NCBI GenBank assembly: GCA_900467745.1
Contig: UBQW01000044.1
Coordinates: 1,310-51,401, forward strand
Direction of reading: 5' to 3'
DNA length: 50,092 nt
Source: Hyphomicrobiales bacterium
Lineage (GTDB): Bacteria; Pseudomonadota; Alphaproteobacteria; Rhizobiales; Rhizobiaceae
The position numbers and the translations under genes were made by a program. The notes beneath the pieces were generated by a model. That model was not told the DNA's origin. It saw nothing but the letters and a program-made list of their open reading frames with translations, and searched no databases. This document shows positions 7,659 to 15,212 of the stretch, one piece after another (positions within the stretch are counted from its first letter, which is position 1; each line of letters opens with the position of its first letter).

Positions 7659-7737
7659 AAAAAAAGACCGCCTTGCGGCGGTCCAAGTCTAGGGAGGAAA
7701 CACCCAAGGAGGGTATTTACAGTCAGAAGACTGTAGG
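7659..7737 (-). ncRNA. mmgR: mmgR / alpha-r8 ('suhB') trans-acting small RNA
   Basis: On the minus strand, reading from about 7737: a 5' hairpin ACAGTC-TTCT-GACTGT (7720-7735), a single-stranded centre containing TTTCCTCCCT (antisense to a Shine-Dalgarno core), and a 3' intrinsic terminator GACCGCC-GCAA-GGCGGTC followed by seven T (7659-7683). Total about 78 nt. Size, architecture and the conserved UUUCCUCCCU box fit the mmgR/alpha-r8 family (Rfam 'suhB' RNA), an Hfq-dependent regulator that limits polyhydroxybutyrate granule accumulation in Sinorhizobium. A TTGACA -35 element is at 7764-7769. It is divergent from the HisN/SuhB-like gene. Exact 5' end is estimated. Confidence 0.85.
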
Positions 7738-7740
7738 GAG

Positions 7741-7769
7741 ACGCTACTATTGCAGTGCACAATTGTCAA
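7741..7769 (-). promoter_or_regulatory. Probable promoter of mmgR
   Basis: TTGACA on the minus strand at 7764-7769 is a perfect -35 hexamer; the -10 region lies at about 7741-7750 (ATAGTAGCGT region) but matches consensus poorly. Its placement gives a transcript start near 7737. Confidence 0.5.
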
Positions 7770-7848
7770 TCATTTTATTGCGGTGCGCAAAATATGTGCA
7801 GCCGGCTAAAAATTGCTGCTTCCGTTTGCAAAATGAGCCTTTTCGGCT

Positions 7849-8661
7849 ATGGAAAGCGGCATCGACAGTCTCACACGGATGTCCCTCATGTTTCCTGATC
7901 GCACCTTCTTCAATCGCCTCGCGGAAGCCGCCAAGGCCGAGACGCTGCCACGGTTTCGTTCCGGGACCGGCGTGACGAACAAGCTGGCGTCGGGCTTCGA
8001 TCCCGTCACCGAGGGCGATCGGGCGGCGGAAGTGGCGATCCGGGCGCTGATCGAACAGCATTTCCCCGAGCACGGCATTCTCGGCGAGGAGTTCGGCAAT
8101 GTCGGGCTTGATCGCGAGCATGTCTGGGTGATCGACCCGATCGACGGCACGCGGGCCTTCATCTCCGGCGTTCCCGTCTGGGGGACGCTGATCGGCCTTT
8201 ACAGAGACGGTCGGGCGATCATGGGGATGATCGAGCAGCCGTTTACCGGCGAGCGCTATTTCGCCGATGAGAGCGGCTCCTATTACACCGGTCCGGAGGG
8301 CGAGCGGAAGCTCAAGGTGCGCGATTGCGCCGGGCTTTCCGATGCGATCCTGTTCACCACCTCGCCGCATCTCTTCGCGGGCACCGAGATGGACCGCTAT
8401 CGCGAGATCGAGAGCCAGGTGCGGCTCTTCCGCTATGGCACCGATTGCTACGCCTATGCGCTGCTGGCGGCGGGGCATATCGATCTCGTCGTCGAGAACG
8501 GCCTGAAGCCCTACGACGTCGGCGGCATCATTCCCGTCATCGAGAAGGCCGGCGGCATCATCACCACATGGGATGGCGGGCGGCCGGAGAATGGCGGCTC
8601 GATCATCGCCGCCGGCAGCCAGGCGGTCTATGATGCGGCGGTGGCGATCCTGCGGCGCTGA
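7849..8661 (+). CDS. hisN: HisN-type histidinol-phosphatase / inositol monophosphatase family
   Basis: A 270-residue Mg-dependent phosphatase of the IMPase superfamily. Metal-binding motifs: TEGDRAAE (about 54-61), GEE (79-81), WVIDPIDGT (93-101) and PYDVGGIIPVIEKAGG near the C-terminus. The stretch FISGVPVWGTLIGL after the DPIDGT motif is typical of the HisN branch (L-histidinol phosphate to histidinol, histidine biosynthesis) rather than classical SuhB, though inositol phosphate activity cannot be excluded. None of the possible ATG starts (7849, 7879, 7888) has a strong ribosome-binding site; the longest was kept. mmgR is transcribed away from its promoter region. Confidence 0.85.
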   Translation: MESGIDSLTRMSLMFPDRTFFNRLAEAAKAETLPRFRSGTGVTNKLASGFDPVTEGDRAAEVAIRALIEQHFPEHGILGEEFGNVGLDREHVWVIDPIDGTRAFISGVPVWGTLIGLYRDGRAIMGMIEQPFTGERYFADESGSYYTGPEGERKLKVRDCAGLSDAILFTTSPHLFAGTEMDRYREIESQVRLFRYGTDCYAYALLAAGHIDLVVENGLKPYDVGGIIPVIEKAGGIITTWDGGRPENGGSIIAAGSQAVYDAAVAILRR

Positions 8662-8929
8662 ACCAGGGGTTGCGCAAAGCCGAGCCGGATCAGGATCGGT
8701 TTTGTTAGGCTTAGACAATGTTCAATAGTATTGGTTGTCCTCGATCGATGCGATCTCTCATCGGTTGTTTCTTTTGCGAAAACATGCGGTTACTTGTCTC
8801 ACAAGATGCCCGCATGGGATGAACATTAATCGAACGGAAAGACTTCGCTGCAAATCTTGCCGCTGAAATGAATGTATTTGGATCTCTGCCTTTCCGGCGG
8901 TCCGCATTTCGGTTTTGAGGCAAATTATA

Positions 8930-10621
8930 ATGCAGCTTTTTTCTTTCGGATCCGCCACCGGCGCCAAGGCCGTTCTTGATGCCGTCAGCCGTTCCCAGGC
9001 CGTGATCGAATTCGACATGGCGGGCAACATCCTCTTCGCCAACGAGAACTTCTGTCAGGCCATGGGCTACCGTGCCGACGAAATCATCGGGCGGCATCAC
9101 AGCATCTTTGTTGAGCCGGAAGAGGCGAAGAGCGCGGATTATGCCGCGTTCTGGAAGCAATTGAACAAGGGCGAATTCGATCGCCGGCAGTACAAGCGCA
9201 TCGGCAAGGGCGGGCGCGAAGTGTGGATCGAGGCCTCCTACAATCCGGTCTTCAAGGGCAGCACGCCCTACAAGGTCGTGAAGTTCGCCACCGTGATTAC
9301 CGATACGAAGCTGAAGAGCGCGGAAGACGCCGGCAAGCTAGATGCGCTCTCGCGCGCCCAGGCGACGATCGAGTTCACGCCCGACGGCCATATCCTGACG
9401 GCCAACGAGAATTTCCTGAAGACGCTCGGCTATACGCTGGAGGAAATCCGCGGGCGGCATCATTCGATGTTCTGCGATCCCGCCTATGCCGAGAGCGCGG
9501 AGTATAAGGAATTCTGGCGCAGCCTGGCGGCCGGGCAATTCGCCGCCGACGAGTTCGCGCGTATCGGCAAGGGTGGCCGCAAGGTGTTCATCCAGGCCTC
9601 CTACAATCCGATCTTCGATATGAGCGGCAAGGTGTTCAAGGTCGTGAAGTTCGCGACCGATGTCAGCGAGCGGGTGCGGGCCGTCAAGGAGCTCGCCGTC
9701 GGCCTGCAGGCGATGGCGGATGGCGACCTCGACCAGACGATCGAAAAGCCCTTCATCGCCTCGCTGGAGACGCTGCGCACCGATTACAACTCCTCCATCG
9801 GCCGGTTGCGGTCGGCGATGCAGGCGATCGCCAGGAACGCGACGCAGATCGCATCGGGCACGCGCGAGATCAGTGCCGCGTCCGACGATCTCGCTCGCCG
9901 TTCAGAATCGCAGGCTTCGTCTGTGGAAGAAACCGCAGCGGCGGTGACCGAGATTTCCACGACCGTATCGGATTCGGCGCGCCGGGCAGCGGATGCCGGT
10001 CGATTGGTCGACGACACGACGAAGAGCGCGCAGGATTCCGCCGATGTCGTCAAGCAGACGGTGGACGCCATGGCGCGGATCGAGCGTTCGTCGACCCAGA
10101 TCGCCGGCATCGTCAGCGTCATCGACGATATCGCCTTCCAGACCAATCTTCTGGCGCTCAACGCCGGTGTCGAGGCGGCGCGGGCCGGGGAAGCGGGCAA
10201 GGGGTTTGCGGTCGTGGCGCAGGAGGTGCGGCAGTTGGCGCAGCGTTCTGCCGATGCGGCCAAGGAGATCAAGGCGCTGATCCATGATAGCGAAGCCTCG
10301 GTTCGCGACGGGGTGGCGCTGGTCGACAAGACCGGTGCGGCGCTGGAGGCGATAGCGACGCGGGTGCTGCAGGTGCATGACAATGTCTCCGGCATCGTCG
10401 TGGCGGCGCGCGAGCAATCGCAGGCGCTGGGCCAGATCAACGAGGCCGTGATGTCGATGGATCAGGATACGCAGCGCAATGCGGCGATGGTCGAGCAGAC
10501 CGCGTCGGCGAGCCGCAAACTGGCGGCAGAAGCGAGCGCGCTGTTCGAGTTGATCGGCCAGTTCAAGGTCGGCGACGAGCGAAGCGCGCGCGGCGCGGCG
10601 CCGCTGGCGAGAGTGGCCTGA
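8930..10621 (+). CDS. Soluble methyl-accepting chemotaxis protein with two PAS domains
   Basis: A 563-residue cytoplasmic receptor without transmembrane segments. Two PAS domains in tandem (about 5-125 and 127-248) are close internal copies: both contain FxxNENF, GRHHS-F and IGKGGR.V.I.ASYNP.F. A short HAMP-like segment (about 250-300) leads to the signalling coiled coil, whose tip contains IDDIAFQTNLLALNAGVEAARAG and AVVAQEVRQLAQRSADAAKEI, the CheA/CheW-binding hairpin. No C-terminal CheR-tethering pentapeptide is present. The PAS pair likely senses redox, oxygen or a cytosolic ligand. ATG 8930 is preferred to an upstream TTG because GAGG precedes it by nine bases. A strong terminator follows. 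Confidence 0.92.
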   Translation: MQLFSFGSATGAKAVLDAVSRSQAVIEFDMAGNILFANENFCQAMGYRADEIIGRHHSIFVEPEEAKSADYAAFWKQLNKGEFDRRQYKRIGKGGREVWIEASYNPVFKGSTPYKVVKFATVITDTKLKSAEDAGKLDALSRAQATIEFTPDGHILTANENFLKTLGYTLEEIRGRHHSMFCDPAYAESAEYKEFWRSLAAGQFAADEFARIGKGGRKVFIQASYNPIFDMSGKVFKVVKFATDVSERVRAVKELAVGLQAMADGDLDQTIEKPFIASLETLRTDYNSSIGRLRSAMQAIARNATQIASGTREISAASDDLARRSESQASSVEETAAAVTEISTTVSDSARRAADAGRLVDDTTKSAQDSADVVKQTVDAMARIERSSTQIAGIVSVIDDIAFQTNLLALNAGVEAARAGEAGKGFAVVAQEVRQLAQRSADAAKEIKALIHDSEASVRDGVALVDKTGAALEAIATRVLQVHDNVSGIVVAAREQSQALGQINEAVMSMDQDTQRNAAMVEQTASASRKLAAEASALFELIGQFKVGDERSARGAAPLARVA

Positions 10622-10687
10622 CGATCGCGATGCGGCGCGTCAGCGATGACGCGCCATAGACCGGACATACAGACAGACAAGCAAAGA

Positions 10688-10722
10688 AAAAGGGTTCCGC
10701 CGGCAGGCTGGAACCCTTTTTT
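10688..10722 (+). terminator. Terminator after the chemotaxis receptor gene
   Basis: AAAAGGGTTCC pairs with GGAACCCTTTT around a GC-rich loop and ends in TTTTTT. With an A-run on the other arm it can work in both directions, serving also the convergent minus-strand gene that stops at 10749. Confidence 0.85.
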
Positions 10723-10748
10723 GTTCGATCGTCTCGTGAGGCCTGAGA

Positions 10749-11795
10749 TCAGCCGCCGATGCCGCCCCGCATGCGGGCAGTGTCGAAGGCCGTCGGGCGC
10801 GGCGTCGGCACGGCCACGGCGGTCGGGACGGTGTAGGCAACGGCCTCAAAGGCGGCAGGCGCCGGCTCGGACGGGACATAGGCCTGCTGGACCGGAACCT
10901 GCAGTACGTGCTGCTGCTTGGTCTGGGCCTGCTGCGGCTGAGCCTGCTGGAAACGAGCCTGCTGGAATTGCGGCTGCTGAGCTTGTGTCGGCTGCAACTG
11001 CGCGGTCTGGACCTGTGCCGGCTGAACCTGCGGCTGTTCCATGCGGACCGCTTCGGCGGTCGTCTGCATGGGGGCGGCCTGCGGCACGGGGACGCTTTCC
11101 GGTGCTTCGTAGGCGGTTTCGACGACGCCCTGCGCCATCGGAATCGGCTCGCGGGCCGGCGAAGCGGCTGGCGTCAGCAATTCGAACTGTGCGGCCATCT
11201 GGCTATGAGCGGGCACGAAATTCATCGCTACTTCATAGGCGGGGAGCGGCGAGGGGGTCTGCAGCTCGCCATCGGCGCCGCGCTTCTCATAGAAGGCATT
11301 GCCGCCGGCAACCGTCACGTAGTGCATGTTGTCGTAGGGGAACTTCATACCGTCGGTATGGAAGAACATGGCTTCCTTGACCGCGGGATTGCGCTCACCC
11401 TTCAGGAGTGCGTCGGCAGCAGCGTTAAGATCGGGCTCCGCCTGTGCCTTGACCTCACGGGTCATGACGCCGGGGGCGAACTGCTTGGCCTGCGAAACGA
11501 CGCCACAAATGGACTTGGGATAGGCAGGGGATGTCAGGCGGTTCATCACGACGCTGCCGACAGCCATATAGCCGTCGTGGTCGGAATGCAGCGATTCGAA
11601 ATACATCGCCCGCTTGAGACAGGTTCGGTCTTCCGTCGTGTAATTGTAGGTGACCTTACCGGGCGTGCCGGTATGCAGACGCTTGGTCGTCTGAATGCTG
11701 CCGGTGGTCTTTGGCGTGCTGGTGCAGCCCGTGGCAGCTAAGCCCACAATCATGATCCCGAAGAGAGATCGTCCCAATACGTAATGCGCCCTCAA
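10749..11795 (-). CDS. SleB-type cell-wall hydrolase lipoprotein with Gln-rich tail
   Basis: A 348-residue protein. Lipobox LAATGC gives a lipidated Cys24. The catalytic domain (about 50-190) is of the SleB/Hydrolase_2 type: LKRAMYFES (Glu67 candidate catalytic), GYMAVGSVVMNR, YPKSICGVVSQ and FHTDGMKFPY. Such enzymes cleave peptidoglycan, as spore-cortex amidase/transglycosylases do in Bacillus and in envelope remodelling in rhizobia. Residues about 250-310 form a low-complexity Gln/Pro/Val run (QPAQVQTAQLQPTQAQQ and similar), probably a flexible spacer. The start is a TTG with AGGGGG nine bases upstream. Confidence 0.82.
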   Translation of the reverse strand: MRAHYVLGRSLFGIMIVGLAATGCTSTPKTTGSIQTTKRLHTGTPGKVTYNYTTEDRTCLKRAMYFESLHSDHDGYMAVGSVVMNRLTSPAYPKSICGVVSQAKQFAPGVMTREVKAQAEPDLNAAADALLKGERNPAVKEAMFFHTDGMKFPYDNMHYVTVAGGNAFYEKRGADGELQTPSPLPAYEVAMNFVPAHSQMAAQFELLTPAASPAREPIPMAQGVVETAYEAPESVPVPQAAPMQTTAEAVRMEQPQVQPAQVQTAQLQPTQAQQPQFQQARFQQAQPQQAQTKQQHVLQVPVQQAYVPSEPAPAAFEAVAYTVPTAVAVPTPRPTAFDTARMRGGIGG

Positions 11796-11978
11796 CGCCA
11801 GGTGCCCCCTATGTGATTAGTTCAGCCCTTATCGAAAAAGTGAGTAACTATTATCTTACAATCGTAAAAATTCAAACACCGCGTTACATTTTTGTCTCAA
11901 AATGTGATCGCGCGGGCCGGAACCATGCGATTTCGGAAGTGCGGGACGAGGAGAGGACCCGGCTGACGGTGCTTCGGC

Positions 11979-12953
11979 TCAAGTGCCGAAGCCCTCGAAT
12001 TCCTCGGAAACCTCGGCATCCGCGCCCGGAATGAAGGCGTGGAAGGCGGCAAGTGCTGCCTGCCGGTAGACGTCGCGTTCCTGCAACACTTCGTGACGAG
12101 CGCCGTTGATCGGCACCAGCTGGCCGGCGCGGAAATAGCGCGAGAGACGCTCCTGGGCGATGTAAGGCACGATCGTATCACGCGTCGGCGCGATGACGAC
12201 GGTCGGGATGGTGATCGAAAAGAGGTGGTTCGGCGCGGTCACGCGCTCGATGGTCTTGAAGGATTCGACCAGCCAGCGCGCGGTGGGCGGGCCGAGTGTG
12301 AGATCGGGATTTGCCTGCGCAATCGCGACGTTGCGTTCGAAGCGCACTTCGTCCGATGTCAGCGGATTGTCACGGAAAGGTTTTTCCCTGAGCTTGCGCG
12401 ACAGCGGATGCGAACCGAGGCCGAGCGCGCAGGCCGCGGACGCGAGCCAGCGGATGGTGCCCGCCGAGGCCGCCTGGCCCGAGAGGCCGATGAAGGGCGC
12501 CGTCAGCACCATGCGCTCGATGCGGGTCGTGAGATAAGGAGCGGCCGACAGCGCGATCAGCGCGCCGGTCGAATGCGCCAATATATAGAAGGGCAGGCGG
12601 GTATCGGGCAGCACGACTTTCTCGAGGAAGGTGTCGAGGTCGTGCTCGTAATCGATGAAGCGGCGGACATGGCCGTAGTGACGCTTCTTCAGCATGCGGT
12701 CGGAATTGCCCTGGCCGCGCAGATCGAAGGTGGCGACCCATAGGCCCTTGTCGGTCAGGTCGCGGATCGTCTCGTAATATTTCTCGATGAATTCGTTGCG
12801 CCCGTGCAAGAGCACGACGGTGCCCTTGGCGACGGAGGCCTGGGAGCGGAAGACGGCGTAGCGCAGCTTCAGGCCGTCATGCGTCTCGAAGAAGCCTTCC
12901 GTGCGATTTTCCGGAACCGGATTGCCGGGTGTCGAAAACAGAACCTGTTCCAT
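11979..12953 (-). CDS. Alpha/beta hydrolase, lysophospholipase-like
   Basis: A 324-residue serine hydrolase. Oxyanion-loop motif VVLLHGRNEF (about 46-55), FDLRGQGNSDR after strand beta-4, nucleophile elbow AHSTG (Ser128), late acid in APTRDTIVP and His in NGARHEVL. The strand order and HGRxE motif resemble the PldB/monoacylglycerol-lipase branch. No signal peptide, so cytoplasmic or peripheral. The ATG at 12953 was taken as start because the further upstream TTG (13022) adds 23 residues without family features and has no ribosome-binding site. The substrate is likely a lysophospholipid or monoglyceride, not proven. Confidence 0.8.
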   Translation of the reverse strand: MEQVLFSTPGNPVPENRTEGFFETHDGLKLRYAVFRSQASVAKGTVVLLHGRNEFIEKYYETIRDLTDKGLWVATFDLRGQGNSDRMLKKRHYGHVRRFIDYEHDLDTFLEKVVLPDTRLPFYILAHSTGALIALSAAPYLTTRIERMVLTAPFIGLSGQAASAGTIRWLASAACALGLGSHPLSRKLREKPFRDNPLTSDEVRFERNVAIAQANPDLTLGPPTARWLVESFKTIERVTAPNHLFSITIPTVVIAPTRDTIVPYIAQERLSRYFRAGQLVPINGARHEVLQERDVYRQAALAAFHAFIPGADAEVSEEFEGFGT

Positions 12954-13290
12954 AGCCGTCAGCGCGCGCCCTTCGAAAGGATTCGGGATTGAAGTAAAGC
13001 GGATAGGCGATCGGCCTGTCAAATCAAAGAAAAAAGCGTTCCCGAGATGCGCGTCGCCTGCGCCCGCTCAAAAAAGTGGCCGGCATGCGGGACCTGAGGG
13101 GAGCGCAGTGCCGGCCGGAGATCGGGCTGAAGACGAAGGGACGATACACTCCAGCCATCGAGCCAGTGTAACCCGATGACGCAATCTTTAGGCCCGTGCG
13201 TCTGAACGGATGCCGAACCGGGTGTTCATGCGGGGTTCACGGTGGCTGGCCGCGGATTTCCGGTGGTTGTGGGCGGCTCTTCGATAGGGT

Positions 13291-13319
13291 CTTGAAGTCC
13301 GAAAAAGCCATCCCCATCT
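13291..13319 (+). promoter_or_regulatory. Sigma-32 (RpoH) promoter of hsp20
   Basis: CTTGAA (13291-13296), a 15-base spacer and CCCCATCT (13312-13319) match the heat-shock consensus CTTGAA/CCCCATnT almost perfectly. The predicted transcript start near 13326 gives a leader of about 100 nt before hsp20. Confidence 0.75.
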
Positions 13320-13407
13320 CATGGTAGCGGACGCCAGAACGGGTCCGCGGAACCGTCCCGAAGCTGCCGATCAAGGGGTTTTTGGGGCAATTTATCGCAA
13401 TCAGTCG

Positions 13408-13420
13408 CTTCCTCAGGAGG
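13408..13420 (+). promoter_or_regulatory. Putative RNA thermometer (ROSE-like) hiding the hsp20 ribosome-binding site
   Basis: CUUCC (13408-13412) pairs with GGAGG (13416-13420), burying the whole Shine-Dalgarno sequence in a short hairpin with loop UCA and a weak U-G pair. The bases just before form UCGCU, matching the UYGCU motif of ROSE elements that control hsp20 genes in rhizobia. The full multi-hairpin ROSE fold was not derived. Confidence 0.5.
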
Positions 13421-13425
13421 ACATC

Positions 13426-13893
13426 ATGCGTCACGTAGACTTCTCTCCCCTCTATCGTTCCACCGTCGGTTTCGACCGTCTCTTCACCATGCTCGACAGC
13501 CTGGGCCAGCCCGACCAGGGCCAGACCTATCCGCCCTACAATATCGAGCGCACCGGTGAAAACACCTACCGCATCACCATGGCCGTTGCCGGGTTCGACG
13601 AAACCGAAATTTCGATCGAAGCGCAGGCCCATGCTCTCACCGTCAAGGGCGAGAAGAATGAAGACAATGCGGAAGGCTCCGAATTCCTCTATCGCGGCAT
13701 CGCCAAGCGCACCTTCGAACGTCGCTTCCAGCTTGCCGATCATGTCGAGGTGACGGCTGCTTCGCTGAAGAACGGTCTGCTCCACATCGACCTTCTTCGC
13801 AGCATTCCCGAGGCCATGAAGCCCCGCAAGATCGCGATCGCCGCCGAGCCGGTGAGCGCGCCGAAGGCCATCGAGGCCCAGGTGACCAACTAA
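13426..13893 (+). CDS. Small heat-shock protein Hsp20 (IbpA-like)
   Basis: A 155-residue alpha-crystallin-type chaperone: N-terminal arm (MRHVDFSPLYRSTVGFDRLF), central alpha-crystallin domain (about 38-130: YNIERTGENTYRITMAVAGF, RGIAKRTFERRFQLADHVEVTAASLKNGLLHIDL) and a C-terminal extension RKIAIA containing the I-x-I anchor. It holds unfolding proteins in large oligomers during heat stress. Start ATG has CAGGAGG upstream. Controlled by a sigma-32 promoter and probably a thermosensing hairpin (both annotated). The last 12 coding bases GTGACCAACTAA are repeated immediately, giving a second in-frame stop. A strong terminator follows. Confidence 0.93.
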   Translation: MRHVDFSPLYRSTVGFDRLFTMLDSLGQPDQGQTYPPYNIERTGENTYRITMAVAGFDETEISIEAQAHALTVKGEKNEDNAEGSEFLYRGIAKRTFERRFQLADHVEVTAASLKNGLLHIDLLRSIPEAMKPRKIAIAAEPVSAPKAIEAQVTN

Positions 13894-13931
13894 GTGACCA
13901 ACTAACCAATCCCTCCCAGGATATGGCAAGG

Positions 13932-13962
13932 AAGCGGCGCCCCCACGGGGCGCCGCTTTTTT
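13932..13962 (+). terminator. Terminator of hsp20
   Basis: Ten-base-pair GC stem GCGGCGCCCC/GGGGCGCCGC (13934-13943 with 13947-13956), loop CAC or similar, followed by TTTTTT; an A pair precedes the stem. Confidence 0.9.
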
Positions 13963-13966
13963 GTTG

Positions 13967-14386
13967 TCAGAAGGACAGCGATCTCAGCTTCGCGTGCCTG
14001 TTGATCGGGATTTCATGCATGGAAGGCGGCTGAAGCAGTCTTACGATCTGTAAGACCTCGGGCCACCGCAATACCAGGAGGGATGCGACTTGATGAATGG
14101 GTGTCTTCTGGTAGGCGGGCGCGAGGATAAAGCCGTGCAGGCCCGCGGAGCGCAGGGCAGCCCTTTCGGCAGGGTTCCTCAGAATTCGGCCATCGCCGGA
14201 AAAGAATATCCACTCGTCATTCGATTTTCGAAGGAAGTCGATCCACTCGACATCCGCCGAGTGGCGGCCGTTCGGCAGTGCGCCTAGGTCTCGTATGTGG
14301 ACGGCTTGGTGCCCTTCGTGAGCGATGAATCCATTGAGCGTGCTGGCGAAAACGGGGGACGTGCAATTGTCGAAGAAGACGTTCAC
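13967..14386 (-). CDS. PIN-like toxin, VapC45 type
   Basis: A 139-residue protein with the acidic residues of a PIN-like nuclease fold: Asp6 (VFFDNCTSP), the cluster Asp45-Glu47-Asp50 (ADVEWIDFL) and Asp65 (FFSGDGRI). The layout matches the compact PIN-like domain of VapC45/Rv2019-type toxins more than classical VapC. It is the second gene of a two-gene unit: its ATG overlaps the stop of the upstream antitoxin by four bases (ATGA), so translation is coupled. The predicted role is RNA cleavage held in check by the neighbour. The target RNA is unknown. Confidence 0.72.
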   Translation of the reverse strand: MNVFFDNCTSPVFASTLNGFIAHEGHQAVHIRDLGALPNGRHSADVEWIDFLRKSNDEWIFFSGDGRILRNPAERAALRSAGLHGFILAPAYQKTPIHQVASLLVLRWPEVLQIVRLLQPPSMHEIPINRHAKLRSLSF

Positions 14387-15099
14387 GCGGCCAGCCGTTG
14401 TTCCATCATTGTTTCGAATTCGATGGCGTGTTTGACCGATGTTTCAGGAACATCGTAAGCGCGGGCAACGGCTTTCACATCGCCGTCCTGGCGAACTGCG
14501 GCGGCCAGGATCGCAGTCGGGACGCTCGACTGTGCGTCGATCGGCTGGCCGAAGGAGCGTTTCGGATCGACCATGACGTTCAATCGCCTTCCGCCCGGCC
14601 ACCAGACAAGCGGATTGCCGCTCTCGCTGAAATCGACCGTCTTCAGAAGAGGATCAAGAATCTCGTTGAACTCGAACTGCTTGCGGAACAGGTTGAGCAG
14701 TTGCTCGCGCTTCTCGCCGTCCTCGTCCTCGCTGATGATATGGAGAAAAATCTCCCGCCCGTCCGTCCGGAAACGGTTTGTCGACAGCGGATGGTCCTCA
14801 CCGATGACCTCGCGGGCCACAGCGATTGCCGCGCGTACCCGGATCGCGGAAACGCCGCGCTTTATAAAGGCGTCGGCGACGCGGATTTCCATCATATCCC
14901 GGAAGCTCAAGAATATCCGGTCATCACCAAGGGAAATCTCGGATGTCCAAAGCGGCGGATAGAACTTGTTCTTGATATAATGGCCACGAAGCCAGCGCGA
15001 TATTTTCGCCGGAGCGACACGCAGCAACCTTCCCGCTTCCGCAGGTGTGTAAAGCCCCATGCCGATCAGGTTGCCATCGCTCATGAGCTTATAATTCAC
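14383..15099 (-). CDS. VapB45-type antitoxin (MerR-like HTH plus DUF433)
   Basis: A 238-residue protein preceding the PIN-like toxin. The N-terminus (YTPAEAGRLLRVAPAKISRWLRG, about 17-39) is a MerR-like helix-turn-helix; the C-terminus (SVPTAILAAAVRQDGDVKAVARAYDVPETSVKHAIEFE, about 192-229) is a DUF433-type HTH found in VapB45/Rv2018-like antitoxins. Two DNA-binding ends fit autoregulation of the operon. The longest frame starts at GTG 15099; ATG 15084 is also possible, and neither has a strong ribosome-binding site. The pair looks self-contained between two terminator-like hairpins, typical of mobile toxin-antitoxin modules. Confidence 0.72.
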   Translation of the reverse strand: MNYKLMSDGNLIGMGLYTPAEAGRLLRVAPAKISRWLRGHYIKNKFYPPLWTSEISLGDDRIFLSFRDMMEIRVADAFIKRGVSAIRVRAAIAVAREVIGEDHPLSTNRFRTDGREIFLHIISEDEDGEKREQLLNLFRKQFEFNEILDPLLKTVDFSESGNPLVWWPGGRRLNVMVDPKRSFGQPIDAQSSVPTAILAAAVRQDGDVKAVARAYDVPETSVKHAIEFETMMEQRLAA

Positions 15100-15146
15100 C
15101 CGGGCGAATCCGTGTCAACAGATATGCGGTGCATATGGTGAGTTGC

Positions 15147-15180
15147 GAGGCAAAGCAGCCAGTTTAAGCGGCTTTGCCTC
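15147..15180. terminator. Hairpin between symporter and toxin-antitoxin units
   Basis: Perfect 10-bp stem GAGGCAAAGC/GCTTTGCCTC (15147-15156 with 15171-15180). It lies downstream of the minus-strand symporter and upstream of the antitoxin start. There is no long T-run on either strand, so strength is uncertain. Confidence 0.5.
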
Positions 15181-15212
15181 GTTTCGTCACGCCGCATCTG
15201 CGGCGCGACCGG

